Source: Bacillota bacterium (lineage in GTDB: Bacteria > Bacillota > UBA4882 > UBA8346). From it: a stretch of DNA of 43,113 nucleotides. A program made the position numbers and the translations under genes. Below are positions 8,832 to 17,063 of this stretch, piece after piece. Numbering within the stretch: the stretch's first letter is position 1; each line of letters opens with the position of its first letter. The notes beneath the pieces are model-generated. The model was given only the letters and a program-made list of their open reading frames with translations. It had not been told where the DNA came from and did not search any database. The DNA lies in the NCBI GenBank assembly GCA_023435565.1, contig JAEYRN010000047.1, positions 1 through 43,113 on the forward strand, read 5' to 3'.

Positions 8832-8859
8832 ATTATCATAATCTGGTCTTTTTAGTCAA
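8832..8859 (-). promoter_or_regulatory. Promoter of the tsaE-tsaB-rimI operon
   Basis: Minus strand TTGACT (8854-8859), 16-base spacer, GATAAT (8832-8837). The -35 box overlaps the stop of the upstream gene. Confidence 0.55.
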
Positions 8860-9590
8860 CATCCCATGGCTAAAATATTTTGACCAGCAAGAACCTTATT
8901 GCTGCATGCTTCAACAAAATCCTTAAAGAGATGATTCATGGGCTGGATATGTAATAAACGCTCCGGATGCCATTGAACTCCAATGACGAACCCTTCTTCT
9001 TCTTCCACGGCCTCAATAACTCCATCCGGGCTTACTGCGCTGACTATTAATCCTTTACCTAAATCTTTAATAGCTTGATGATGAGCGCTATTTACAAGAG
9101 CTTCTTCTCCAAATATTTTAAATAAACGAGTATTTTCTCTAAAATATATGGGATGTGAAGCTTCTCTAACAATTGAATCGGGTTGATGTAAACCGGAATT
9201 AGGTAGTTCCATATCAATGTCATGATATAAAGTTCCGCATAACGCCATATTTAAAACTTGGAGCCCACGGCAAACTGCTAAAATCGGTTTTCCGGACCTT
9301 AAAGCTAGTCGAACTAATCCAATTTCAAACCAATCCCTTTCTTCATCAACATTTTCAAGAAGTATAGGGACTCTGTTATGATGAAAATCTGGGCCTAGAT
9401 CACCTCCTCCGGTCAATAGCAAACCGTCACAGAATTCCAAACTATCAGCTAATACTTTCGAGTCTTGGTTTACCGGTATTAGTAAAGGCGTTCCTCGATT
9501 TTCAACGATTGCCCGGACATACTCAGTTCTTAAATAATACTCTCCAGCCCATCTTCTTTGATTACAACTAATTCCGATAATCGGTTTCAT
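8856..9590 (-). CDS. Gamma-glutamyl-gamma-aminobutyrate hydrolase family amidase
   Basis: This is a 244-residue class I glutamine-amidotransferase-fold hydrolase of the PuuD type. The nucleophile elbow is AVCRGLQVLN, with the cysteine followed by Arg as in this family. The catalytic His-Glu pair appears in GVQWHPERL near the end, and the early LLTGGGDLGP loop is present. Such enzymes cleave gamma-glutamyl bonds in polyamine or amino-acid breakdown; the true substrate is unknown. The start at 9590 follows GGGGGC with seven bases of spacing. It stands alone between mazF and tsaE. Confidence 0.9.
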   Translation of the reverse strand: MKPIIGISCNQRRWAGEYYLRTEYVRAIVENRGTPLLIPVNQDSKVLADSLEFCDGLLLTGGGDLGPDFHHNRVPILLENVDEERDWFEIGLVRLALRSGKPILAVCRGLQVLNMALCGTLYHDIDMELPNSGLHQPDSIVREASHPIYFRENTRLFKIFGEEALVNSAHHQAIKDLGKGLIVSAVSPDGVIEAVEEEEGFVIGVQWHPERLLHIQPMNHLFKDFVEACSNKVLAGQNILAMGC

Positions 9591-9611
9591 AAATTTAGCC
9601 CCCAATTTATA

Positions 9612-9645
9612 AATAAAACAAGCCAGTCATCCAACCGGCCTGTCT
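9612..9645 (-). terminator. Terminator after the EndoA/MazF module
   Basis: On the minus strand an imperfect GCCGGT / ACTGGC stem with flanking ACAG and TTGT pairing is followed by TTTTATTTAT. It lies directly after the mazF stop. Confidence 0.6.
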
Positions 9646-9996
9646 TTAATTAACTTCCCGCAAACTTAAACTAATTTCCAAGGCAGTGTTTACTTTAGCC
9701 ATTATCTCTTCATCGAGATGGCAAATACGTTCCTTTAACCTTTGTTTGTCGATTGTCCGCAATTGCTCCAAAAGGATCACCGAATCTTTTTCCAATTGAT
9801 ATCGGTTGGACTTCAATTCAATATGAGTGGGTAGTTTAGCGCGTTTTATCCTGGAAGTTATGGCAGCGACTATTGTAGTAGGACTATAAGTGTTCCCGAT
9901 ATCATTCTGGAGAATTAACACCGGTCTGAGACCGCCCTGTTCCGAGCCGATTACCGGATTCAAATTGGCATAATAAATATCTCCCCGACGGATCAT
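9646..9996 (-). CDS. ndoA: EndoA/MazF-type mRNA interferase toxin
   Basis: This 116-residue protein closely resembles Bacillus EndoA. It has the RRGDIYYANLNPVIGSEQGG start with the catalytic Arg-Gly-Asp loop, RPVLILQNDIGN, the central SPTTIVAAITS, and LEQLRTIDKQRL. EndoA is a sequence-specific ribosome-independent endoribonuclease that cuts mRNA at short U-rich sites. It lies four bases after the antitoxin gene, the standard order, so it is a complete type II toxin-antitoxin pair. In many Bacillota this pair is chromosomal and core, so it need not be a recent arrival. Confidence 0.95.
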   Translation of the reverse strand: MIRRGDIYYANLNPVIGSEQGGLRPVLILQNDIGNTYSPTTIVAAITSRIKRAKLPTHIELKSNRYQLEKDSVILLEQLRTIDKQRLKERICHLDEEIMAKVNTALEISLSLREVN

Positions 9997-10000
9997 CTAT

Positions 10001-10279
10001 TCACAATTCCCTTTTCTCAAGGTAGTCTTCATAACTATCCAAGTCTCGGGAATGCTGTTCCAGTCCGTCTTCGGCCAGTTTCCGGTTAATCATTGCCATC
10101 TTCTCATAACCGGTCCGGCATTTTTCCAATTTTTCAAGCCGGTATCGCTCCTTAATCAAAAGAAGCATTGCTTCCCGAACAAAAGCACTGCGGTTCCCTT
10201 TTTCCTGGCGTACGATTCCGTCCACCTCTTGGAGGAGGTTATCGGGCAAACTGACCATAATCCGTTTGGCCTGCGCCAT
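10001..10279 (-). CDS. ndoAI: Ribbon-helix-helix antitoxin (EndoAI/MazE type)
   Basis: This 92-residue protein begins with a ribbon-helix-helix DNA-binding domain: KRIMVSLPDNLLQEVD forms the ribbon and first helix, and GNRSAFVREAMLLLIKERYR the second. The charged C-terminal tail (about 50-92) should wrap around the toxin. It binds its own promoter as a dimer and neutralises the adjacent EndoA-type toxin. It is the first gene of the pair, with GGGGGTGG upstream of the ATG. Confidence 0.9.
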   Translation of the reverse strand: MAQAKRIMVSLPDNLLQEVDGIVRQEKGNRSAFVREAMLLLIKERYRLEKLEKCRTGYEKMAMINRKLAEDGLEQHSRDLDSYEDYLEKREL

Positions 10280-10315
10280 TAATCCACCCCCATAAAGCTC
10301 TCTATGCTCTCATTT

Positions 10316-10345
10316 ATTATATACACTTTCGGTAAAATCAGTCAA
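10316..10345 (-). promoter_or_regulatory. Promoter of the antitoxin-toxin operon
   Basis: Minus strand TTGACT (10340-10345), 18-base spacer, TATAAT (10316-10321), about 37 bases upstream of the antitoxin ATG. Confidence 0.65.
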
Positions 10346-10357
10346 ATGGGGATTAAC

Positions 10358-11023
10358 TTATTTTTGGGAACTTAATTGATTGGACTGATCCTCCTGGAAA
10401 GAAACTATTAATAAGATACCTTCTTCTAAAGAAATTGTAGCTATGTCCTGGGTAAATTCATTATGTATCCCTCGGGTCTGGCAGAATGTTAAATCTGCGC
10501 CAATTAAAGGGAATTTTAGTCCGGTGGTTGTAATCCCTGAAACCTTAAAAGTTAACGGTATCAAAGAAACACCACGCCCCGGTTTGTTTTGTAGTTCAAT
10601 TCGGTCACCGGTAAGGGTAATTTCCTGCCAAGAGTCTACTAAATAAGCAGCCACTCCTGATTGATAAGCTTTTAACAGTAGACCGATATTTCCTAGAGTA
10701 TGGTCAATTCGACCGCCTAAACCGCCAATAATTCTAATTATTGTAGCACCTCGCGCTAAGGCTAAATCTATAGCCAATTCCATATCTGTCTGGTCTTTGG
10801 CAATTGGATATGTAAAAATCTCTACTCCGGCTTCATTCATCTTTTGGACTAAATTTTTGGATAGGGAATCAAAATCTCCTACCAATACATGGGGAATATA
10901 ACCAATATTGGAGAGATGTTTACCTCCTGCGTCCGCTGCAATAACCATATCCGGACTATTCGCCAACTCACAGCTTAATTGACCTAAATCTATTAACCCC
11001 CCACCGACAAGTAGAACCCGCAC
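10358..11023 (-). CDS. thiN: Thiamine diphosphokinase
   Basis: The 221-residue enzyme transfers pyrophosphate from ATP to thiamine, giving the cofactor thiamine diphosphate. Diagnostic stretches are VIAADAGGKHL, PHVLVGDFDSL, the acidic AKDQTDMELAIDLA, and IGGLGGRIDHTLGN, which together form the catalytic domain; the C-terminal half is the thiamine-binding beta domain. Length and motif order are normal. No thiamine riboswitch is seen upstream, and the gene sits alone after the rplM-rpsI operon terminator. Confidence 0.95.
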   Translation of the reverse strand: MRVLLVGGGLIDLGQLSCELANSPDMVIAADAGGKHLSNIGYIPHVLVGDFDSLSKNLVQKMNEAGVEIFTYPIAKDQTDMELAIDLALARGATIIRIIGGLGGRIDHTLGNIGLLLKAYQSGVAAYLVDSWQEITLTGDRIELQNKPGRGVSLIPLTFKVSGITTTGLKFPLIGADLTFCQTRGIHNEFTQDIATISLEEGILLIVSFQEDQSNQLSSQK

Positions 11024-11047
11024 TAACTTATTCCCTCCCTTTAGTTA

Positions 11048-11078
11048 GTAAAAAACACGACCAATGGCCGTGTTTTGA
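11048..11078 (-). terminator. Terminator after rpsI
   Basis: The minus strand shows a perfect AAAACACG / CGTGTTTT stem with GCC/GGT extension, followed by TTTT. It ends the rplM-rpsI operon just upstream of thiN. Confidence 0.85.
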
Positions 11079-11082
11079 AAAA

Positions 11083-11493
11083 TTAACGTTTTGAAAATTG
11101 TGGTGCTTTTCGGGCTTTTTTCAAGCCGTATTTGCGGCGTTCTTTCATACGCGGGTCACGGGTTAGGTAACCGGCTTTTTTAAGCGGAGACCTAAATTCA
11201 TCCTCAACCTTTAATAACGCTCTTGCAATTCCATGTCGAACCGCTCCGGCTTGACCGCTCTTTCCTCCTCCATGTACGTTCACCAAAACATCGTATTTAC
11301 TGTCAGTATTGGTTACTACTAAAGGTTGTTTTACGGTAAGTTCCAAAATTTTACGTCCAAAATAATCTAATACCGGTTTTCCATTAACTATAACGTTACC
11401 TTGACCTGCTACTAGTCTTACTTTGGCAACTGAACACTTTCTTCTTCCCGTTCCGTAATATATCGATTTGGTACTTTTTTTTGCGCGTGGCAT
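11083..11493 (-). CDS. rpsI: 30S ribosomal protein S9
   Basis: This 136-residue protein has the S9 hallmarks: YYGTGRRKCSVAKVRL near the N-terminus, GGGKSGQAGAVRHGIARAL in the middle, and the basic C-terminal tail ending KKARKAPQFSKR. The final arginine reaches the P-site tRNA anticodon region in the ribosome. It follows rplM by 19 bases, the near-universal bacterial order. Confidence 0.98.
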   Translation of the reverse strand: MPRAKKSTKSIYYGTGRRKCSVAKVRLVAGQGNVIVNGKPVLDYFGRKILELTVKQPLVVTNTDSKYDVLVNVHGGGKSGQAGAVRHGIARALLKVEDEFRSPLKKAGYLTRDPRMKERRKYGLKKARKAPQFSKR

Positions 11494-11512
11494 CTTTTAT
11501 TCCTCCCCCTTT

Positions 11513-11947
11513 TTAGGCCTCAAATTCGAGTTTTTCCGGTAGTTGAGCAGCGTGTGGGTGCTCATTCCCGCGATATACTCGTAATTTTTTAATCATTTTA
11601 CGGCCTAAACGATTGTGGGGAAGCATTCCCCAAATTGTTTTCGTTAGGGCATATTCCGGCTTAGTCTTCAATAATTGGCCGTATTGAGTCGCTTTTAAAC
11701 CGCCGGGATACATTGAGTGAGTGTAATGGATTTTGTCCTTAGCCTTTTTACCGGTCAACATAACCTTTTCGGCGTTAATAATAATTACATGATCGCCGCA
11801 ATCTACATTTGGAGTATAAATTGGTTTGTGTTTCCCACGCAAAATTGTTGCTACCGTGGAAGCCAATCTCCCGAGAGCTTTTCCTTCGGCATCAATCAAA
11901 ATCCACTTGCGCTGAACCTCTTCCGGTTTAGCTAAAAATGTTTTCAT
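11513..11947 (-). CDS. rplM: 50S ribosomal protein L13
   Basis: This is a 144-residue L13. Hallmarks are RKWILIDAEGKALGRLAS, the GDHVIIINAEKV segment, and the MLPHNRLGRKMIKKLRVY stretch. The start is the ATG at 11947, which follows GGGGGAGGAACTC; an in-frame upstream ATG at 11989 lacks a ribosome site and would add 14 residues foreign to the family. It is the first gene of rplM-rpsI and has a good promoter about 95 bases upstream. Confidence 0.97.
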   Translation of the reverse strand: MKTFLAKPEEVQRKWILIDAEGKALGRLASTVATILRGKHKPIYTPNVDCGDHVIIINAEKVMLTGKKAKDKIHYTHSMYPGGLKATQYGQLLKTKPEYALTKTIWGMLPHNRLGRKMIKKLRVYRGNEHPHAAQLPEKLEFEA

Positions 11948-12039
11948 GAGTTCCTCCCCCTGCATGAATGCTGTTAATTTCTCGATCATTAATATTTGTT
12001 CGAGAAAAAAGGGCCGTAATTTTTTTTTACGACTTTACA

Positions 12040-12068
12040 ATTATACCAAAAAGAATTGTCAAAAGCAA
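12040..12068 (-). promoter_or_regulatory. rplM-rpsI promoter with extended -10
   Basis: Minus strand TTGCTT (12063-12068), 17-base spacer, TATAAT (12040-12045) preceded by TGG. The leader that follows holds a CGTAA / TTACG pair around an A-run, of unknown role. Confidence 0.75.
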
Positions 12069-12075
12069 ACAATAT

Positions 12076-13407
12076 TTACTTAAACATATTTTCCCCTCTC
12101 AAGCTCCATATTCTTTCATTCGCAATTGGTAAAACTTTTTCGGTTGCCGGATCCAGCAAAGAGAGAGGCAAACCTAATTCTTTTCGGACCTCTTCTTTCA
12201 ATCGATACTTACTAATGTCATATCGGTTAGTAGGGTTCCAAAAAATCCATTCTTGGAGGCCAACGTCTTGAACCGCTTTAATTTGTGCCAATAACTGATC
12301 TCTCCCGTAACGGTTACGTAATGAAAAATCCTGGAGCCAAGGGCGGATAATGACCGGTTTTTTTAGAGTAGCAGCTTTCTGTTTAGCATCCATCATACTC
12401 CGATACACTGTTTGATAAGGGTCCCGGTCGGGATCGGGAATATTAAAATCACCCCGCATATAATGAGAAGGATAAACCATTGGACAGATTATATCGACGT
12501 TTTCAGCGATTTTTTCAAAAACCTGGCCGATTCCCATGTCGCCTTTGGCCGAGCAAGTTAATCCGAAAACATCGGCAGATACTTTGACGCCCAATGGTTT
12601 AAGCTCTTGATAAGCATATTTCAAAAAATCACTAATCGTATCGGATTTCGACCGGCCGTCAGCATGAGAGTAACGACAGTCTTTAAGCGCTCCATCACTG
12701 GTGAATCGGACATAATCAAATTGGATTTCTTTGAAACCATAACCGGCCGCTTCTTTGGCTACCGCTATATTGTATTCCCAAACGTTCCTATTATACGGAT
12801 CTACCCAGGCAAGACCTTTATAATCCCTCCAAATACCTCCTTGAGCGCTTTTGACAGCTAAATCAAGTCTCCTACTTGCAAGATGAGGATCTTTAAAAAT
12901 AACAATTCTAGCTATGGGATAAATATTATTCTGACTAAGTAATTTTGTCACTTTTACCGGATTGAACTTGGGATAACTGGCGCCGATTGATTGGGCCATT
13001 GTGACTTTACTCAAATAACTTATCCGGCCGGAATCATCTTTAACATCGATAACCATGCTATTAACCTCAGTTTGTGCCGAAAACTCCACCATGGTTTGGA
13101 GAAAATTTGATTTACCTGCCATCCAACCGGTTGAATAAACACCTCTAACTATAGGAGGGTCATTGCCCAATAACCCTAGGAATGGGTTAAGATGTCTCCT
13201 TAAATAGGGTTGGTCTTTTATACCATTAATATTTTCGTGAATCTTCTGATTTTGATTTGGGTTTATTTCTAAAGGAGTATTTACTCCGATTATACTATCG
13301 TTTTCTAAAGATTGTTGACTTTTTACCGGTTGTATTCCCATACTTAATAATAGAAATAACAACATACTGGTGGATAAAACATACATCTTAGCTGTTTTGA
13401 ACTTCAC
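12076..13407 (-). CDS. Secreted putative glycoside hydrolase (DUF4015/GHL15 type)
   Basis: The 443-residue protein has a signal-type N-terminus: basic MKFKTAK, a hydrophobic core to about residue 24, then QPVKSQ. Its barrel resembles the DUF4015 putative glycoside hydrolases. Conserved blocks are NSMVIDVKDDSGRISY, IYPIARIVIFKDP, FKEIQFDYVRF and ADVFGLTCS, then DIICPMVYPSHY. The acidic residues on these strands are the likely active site. I chose a GTG start at 13407 because GGGAGG lies nine bases upstream; a longer ATG reading to 13464 has no ribosome site. Substrate is unknown, and a cell-wall or exopolysaccharide role is only a guess. Confidence 0.8.
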   Translation of the reverse strand: MKFKTAKMYVLSTSMLLFLLLSMGIQPVKSQQSLENDSIIGVNTPLEINPNQNQKIHENINGIKDQPYLRRHLNPFLGLLGNDPPIVRGVYSTGWMAGKSNFLQTMVEFSAQTEVNSMVIDVKDDSGRISYLSKVTMAQSIGASYPKFNPVKVTKLLSQNNIYPIARIVIFKDPHLASRRLDLAVKSAQGGIWRDYKGLAWVDPYNRNVWEYNIAVAKEAAGYGFKEIQFDYVRFTSDGALKDCRYSHADGRSKSDTISDFLKYAYQELKPLGVKVSADVFGLTCSAKGDMGIGQVFEKIAENVDIICPMVYPSHYMRGDFNIPDPDRDPYQTVYRSMMDAKQKAATLKKPVIIRPWLQDFSLRNRYGRDQLLAQIKAVQDVGLQEWIFWNPTNRYDISKYRLKEEVRKELGLPLSLLDPATEKVLPIANERIWSLRGENMFK

Positions 13408-13507
13408 CCGAAATAACCTCCCTGTATAAAGCGGTATTGTTGTATATAGATAATACGGTATCATTTAGTAAAAACCTGCATTAATGGTAAATATTTTTTA
13501 AATATCG

Positions 13508-13546
13508 TTAAAAAAAACCAACGCTTAAAGCGCCGGTTTACTTTTT
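13508..13546 (-). terminator. Terminator after the CBS-ACT gene
   Basis: The minus strand forms an AAACC-CGCTT / AAGCG-GGTTT stem with two G-T pairs, followed by seven T. Confidence 0.75.
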
Positions 13547-13586
13547 ATCAATTTTCTATTATATAAGGACCGATTGGAACTAATTT

Positions 13587-14228
13587 TTAAAACCAATTAG
13601 CAACGTGAACCACTTTAAATCCTTTATTTTGGATTTCATTAATCAATTGGTCGGATCGATTACTATCCAAACGTAGAACTAATTCCCCCTGATTATCAGG
13701 GCGGTGAAACAGAGCCATTGAAATGATGTTAATTCCTTGTTCCTTAATAATTTCGGTAAGGTCGGCAATAGCTCCAATCCGATCTTCAAGATCGACTGTC
13801 AAACGGGTTCCGGTTCTCTTCAAACCCATCAAATCCAAAAAAGCGTCAAATACATCTGATTCAGTGATAATTCCTATCAATTTCTCATCTTCAACCACCG
13901 GAAGAGCGCCGACTTTCTTGTCCCGCATAATCATGGCCGCTTCTTCCAAGGTGGCGTCAGGGGATATAATAACCGGATTTTTTGTCATTCCGTCTTTAAC
14001 CTGTATTTTCGATAATACGTAATTTAATTCCCAAACACTTAAAGTCGTTGCGGCGGAGGGACTTACTTTTAGCAAGTCTTCTTGAGTAATGATTCCGATA
14101 ACCTTACCATCCTTGACTACCGGGAGTCTGGCAATGTTATTTTTTCGTAATAATTCGCCGGCTTCAAAAATCGGCGTATTCTCGGTAACCGTAAATGGAT
14201 TGACTGTCATGCGTTCTCTTACAAACAT
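13587..14228 (-). CDS. CBS-pair plus ACT domain protein (AcuB-like)
   Basis: This 213-residue soluble protein has two CBS repeats (about 5-60 and 74-130), each with the typical VVKDGKVIGIITQEDLL or VVEDEKLIGIITESDVF ending, and a C-terminal ACT domain (about 138-205). This layout matches AcuB-type proteins. CBS pairs bind adenosyl ligands and ACT domains bind amino acids, so it is likely a nucleotide or amino-acid sensor. The adjacent branched-chain amino-acid transporter fits that idea but does not prove it. The ATG at 14228 follows AAAGGAGG with seven bases of spacing. Confidence 0.85.
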   Translation of the reverse strand: MFVRERMTVNPFTVTENTPIFEAGELLRKNNIARLPVVKDGKVIGIITQEDLLKVSPSAATTLSVWELNYVLSKIQVKDGMTKNPVIISPDATLEEAAMIMRDKKVGALPVVEDEKLIGIITESDVFDAFLDLMGLKRTGTRLTVDLEDRIGAIADLTEIIKEQGINIISMALFHRPDNQGELVLRLDSNRSDQLINEIQNKGFKVVHVANWF

Positions 14229-14258
14229 GAACAAGCCTCCTTTAGTTTTTATACTTAA

Positions 14259-14372
14259 AATCCGTTACGTGTTGCGAGTACCGCGTTACGTGTATGTTTG
14301 TTAATCAGGATTGACGAGAATCCGTTACACGTTAGGGGTACCGCATTACACGATGTTTGTTGTTCAGGTTAG
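14259..14372. repeat. Two imperfect 50-bp direct repeats built from GTTAC half-units
   Basis: Copies start near 14259 and 14319, 60 bases apart. Each reads TCCGTTAC..., then GTACCGC, a second TTAC unit, ATGTTTGTT and TCAGG. Copy one has TTACGTGT in both half-units and copy two has TTACACG in both, so the halves within a copy agree better than expected from independent drift. The rest of the 320-base gap between genes (14229-14548) holds similar ACGTAATACGT and CGCGTAACG strings but no gene. Confidence 0.65.
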
Positions 14373-14548
14373 ATAAAGATTTCACGGGCTGTTTGATCGC
14401 TTAATAAATTATCAAGCACTGTTTTAATAGTTTTATACGAAACGTTCAACACGTAATACGTAAAAGGCCAAGCGATTTTAAGAGCTTACTTTAATAGCCC
14501 GGAACGGCTTTCCGCGTAACATTAAACGCGTAGCGCGTAACGCTTTAT

Positions 14549-15262
14549 TCACCCGCCCAGGTAAGCTTTACGTACCCCTTCGCTTGCTGCCAGTTCTTTA
14601 GCACTACCCTGAAGGGCTATTTTCCCGGTTTCCAGCACATAAGCCCGGTGGGCTATGGATAAAGCCATATGGGCATTTTGCTCGACCAATAAAATTGTGG
14701 TCCCAGCTTGGTTGATATCTTTAATTATCGAAAAAATTTCTTTGACCAACAAAGGGGCTAAACCCATCGAGGGCTCATCCATTAACATTATTTTAGGTCT
14801 GGACATTAAAGTTCTTCCGATGGCGAGCATTTGTTGTTCTCCACCGCTTAAAGTACCTGCGATCTGAGTTAATCTCTCTTTTAAGCGTGGAAACCGGGTG
14901 AAAACTATCTCCCAGTCTTTTTTGACGCCTTGTTTGTCTTTGCGGGCATAGGCGCCCATTTCCAAATTTTCTTTGACCGTTAGGTTGGCAAAAATTCTTC
15001 TGCCTTCCGGAGCTTGAGCCATCCCCAACTCTACGATTCGATTGGGAGACACACTCCGTAACGATTGTCCCATCAATTCTATCTCACCGGATTTATAGGG
15101 GATCAAACCGGAAAGGCTGTGAAGGGTTGTGGTTTTCCCAGCTCCATTGGCCCCGATCAAGGTAACAATTTCACCTTCATTAACCTCGAAACTACAATTG
15201 TGTAAAGCATGGATTGTACCATAAAATACGTTAAGGTCTTTAACTTTAAGCACCGGTTTCAA
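14549..15262 (-). CDS. livF: Branched-chain amino-acid ABC transporter ATPase LivF
   Basis: The 237-residue ATPase has Walker A GANGAGKTTTLHSL, the LivF-type APEGRRIFANLTV block, the signature LSGGEQQML and Walker B PKIMLMDEPSMGL, ending with the switch histidine region. It pairs with LivG to drive import through LivHM. It overlaps livG by 17 bases and is the last gene of the operon. Confidence 0.96.
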   Translation of the reverse strand: MKPVLKVKDLNVFYGTIHALHNCSFEVNEGEIVTLIGANGAGKTTTLHSLSGLIPYKSGEIELMGQSLRSVSPNRIVELGMAQAPEGRRIFANLTVKENLEMGAYARKDKQGVKKDWEIVFTRFPRLKERLTQIAGTLSGGEQQMLAIGRTLMSRPKIMLMDEPSMGLAPLLVKEIFSIIKDINQAGTTILLVEQNAHMALSIAHRAYVLETGKIALQGSAKELAASEGVRKAYLGG

Positions 15263-16046
15263 CCTCCTCTCCGAGGTAGGCCTTGATTACCCTTGGATCT
15301 TTCTTGATTTGTTCCGGGCTCCCCTCCGCGATAATCTGACCATAGTCGAGTACGACGATTCGTTCGCAAATCCCCATCACCAAGTTCATGTCATGTTCGA
15401 TTAAGAGAATGGTCAAGTTAAATTCCTTTCGGATAAACTTGATTAAATTCATCAATTCTTTGGTCTCTTGAGGGTTCATCCCTGCGGCAGGTTCATCAAG
15501 GAGTAAGAGTCTGGGATTTGTTGCCAGGGCACGGGTAATTTCTAATTTGCGTTGCTCCCCATAGGGGAGGTTTTTAGCCAATTCCTCGCTTTTAGAGCTG
15601 ATTCCAAATAAATCTAACAGTTTCAAAGCAGCGACTGTAATCCGTTCTTCTTCCTTATAAAAGGCGTTGGTCCGCAAAATAGCACCAAAAGATTTGTATT
15701 TAACATTAAAATGATATGCGATTCTAACATTATCAAGTACTGTGAGATCTTTAAAGAGCCTAATATTCTGAAAGGTTCGGGCCATACCCATTTTGGTAAT
15801 CCGGAACGGTTTTAAACCCATGATGTTCCGGAACTGTTCCTTTCCCTCCATTCCGGTATCAAAGAGAATTTCACCGCTATCCGGAGGATGAACCCCGGTT
15901 AACATATTGAAAACAGTGGTTTTCCCAGCCCCATTAGGCCCAATTAGACCGACCAATTCTCCTTTGTTCAATTCCAAATTAAAATTGGAAACCGCTTTTA
16001 AACCTCCGAAAGCAATCGATATCTGGTTAACCTTTAATACCGTCAT
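15246..16046 (-). CDS. livG: Branched-chain amino-acid ABC transporter ATPase LivG
   Basis: The 266-residue ATPase shows Walker A GPNGAGKTTVFNML, the LivG-specific MARTFQNIRLF stretch with a longer helical insertion after it, the signature NLPYGEQRKLEI, and Walker B PRLLLLDEPAAGM. The C-terminal EGSPEQIKKDPRVIKAYLG tail is diagnostic for LivG. The start overlaps the livM stop by four bases, implying coupled translation. Confidence 0.97.
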   Translation of the reverse strand: MTVLKVNQISIAFGGLKAVSNFNLELNKGELVGLIGPNGAGKTTVFNMLTGVHPPDSGEILFDTGMEGKEQFRNIMGLKPFRITKMGMARTFQNIRLFKDLTVLDNVRIAYHFNVKYKSFGAILRTNAFYKEEERITVAALKLLDLFGISSKSEELAKNLPYGEQRKLEITRALATNPRLLLLDEPAAGMNPQETKELMNLIKFIRKEFNLTILLIEHDMNLVMGICERIVVLDYGQIIAEGSPEQIKKDPRVIKAYLGEEVETGA

Positions 16047-17053
16047 TGAGTTTCACCCGCCTTTTTTGTTCGTAGCGAGTTATACTTACCCTTAATAAAA
16101 TCTAAGATCCTTAAGATGTTAATTTCTTTGTTACCCATGATTCCCGAAGGTTTAAACAACATAATCAAGATTAACAGCAATGCATAAAAAACCAGTCGAA
16201 AATCTTGCAAGAAACGAAGGAATTCCTGGAAGTAGGTAAGAGCAAAACCGGAAATAACCGTCCCGGTGATACTCCCCATCCCCCCTAAGACAACAATAAT
16301 TAAAAAATCAACCGATTTTAGAAAATTGAACATTGTCGGATTTAAATATCCGAAAAAATGAGCATAGAGTCCGCCGCCGACTCCGGCGATAAATGTGGAT
16401 AACGTGAAAGAAAACATTTTATAATAGAATACGTTAATACCCATAGAATTTGCGGCTATTTCATCTTCACGGATCGAAATAATTGCCCTACCTGGTGAAG
16501 ATTTGATTAGGTTGCTTACCAAAGCGATTGTAAAGACCATGAAAATATAAACCCAGATGAAGGAAGCTGCCGGCGCCCAAACCAAGTCTTCAGTGAAAGG
16601 AGGAATTCCTTTCAACCCAGCGGCCCCACCGGTGAGTCCTTCCAAATTGACCATAATTACCCTGATAATCTCACCAAAACTCAAAGTGACAATCGCCAGA
16701 TAATCGCCGCGTAGTTTAAGAGTGGGAAAACCAATCAGTAATCCAAAAAAAGTGGTGACAAGCCCTCCCGCTAAAATGGCTAAAGCCATCGGTACATTGA
16801 ATTTCATTACTAAAACGGCGGCAGAGTAAGCTCCGACAGCCATAAATCCCGCATGACCCAATGCCAACTGCCCGGTGAATCCGGAGATTAGGTTTAGGCT
16901 CAAAGCGATAATGACGTTAATTGCGCCCAACGTCAAAATTTGAGCGGTATATTCATCAATAACCCCTAGAAAGATCAAACCACCGATTAGTATCAAAATA
17001 GTTATGGCAATTATACTTAAAGGTAATATATTACCGTAACGAATACCCTTCAC
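16043..17053 (-). CDS. livM: Branched-chain amino-acid permease LivM
   Basis: This 336-residue permease has eight to ten membrane segments. The conserved LSLNLISGFTGQLALGHAGF segment (about 51-70) and the EAA-like SIREDEIAANSMGINVFYYK loop (about 192-211), which docks on the ATPases, are present. It forms the channel with LivH. It starts with GTG, ten bases after livH. Confidence 0.96.
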   Translation of the reverse strand: MKGIRYGNILPLSIIAITILILIGGLIFLGVIDEYTAQILTLGAINVIIALSLNLISGFTGQLALGHAGFMAVGAYSAAVLVMKFNVPMALAILAGGLVTTFFGLLIGFPTLKLRGDYLAIVTLSFGEIIRVIMVNLEGLTGGAAGLKGIPPFTEDLVWAPAASFIWVYIFMVFTIALVSNLIKSSPGRAIISIREDEIAANSMGINVFYYKMFSFTLSTFIAGVGGGLYAHFFGYLNPTMFNFLKSVDFLIIVVLGGMGSITGTVISGFALTYFQEFLRFLQDFRLVFYALLLILIMLFKPSGIMGNKEINILRILDFIKGKYNSLRTKKAGETQ

Positions 17054-17063
17054 TCTAATTCAC

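Noticed and set aside
10358..11078. A TPP riboswitch upstream of thiN
   Set aside because: The short upstream region contains the rpsI terminator and no conserved thi-box sequence.
14259..14372. CRISPR array
   Set aside because: There are only two imperfect copies, with no constant-length unique spacers and no cas genes.
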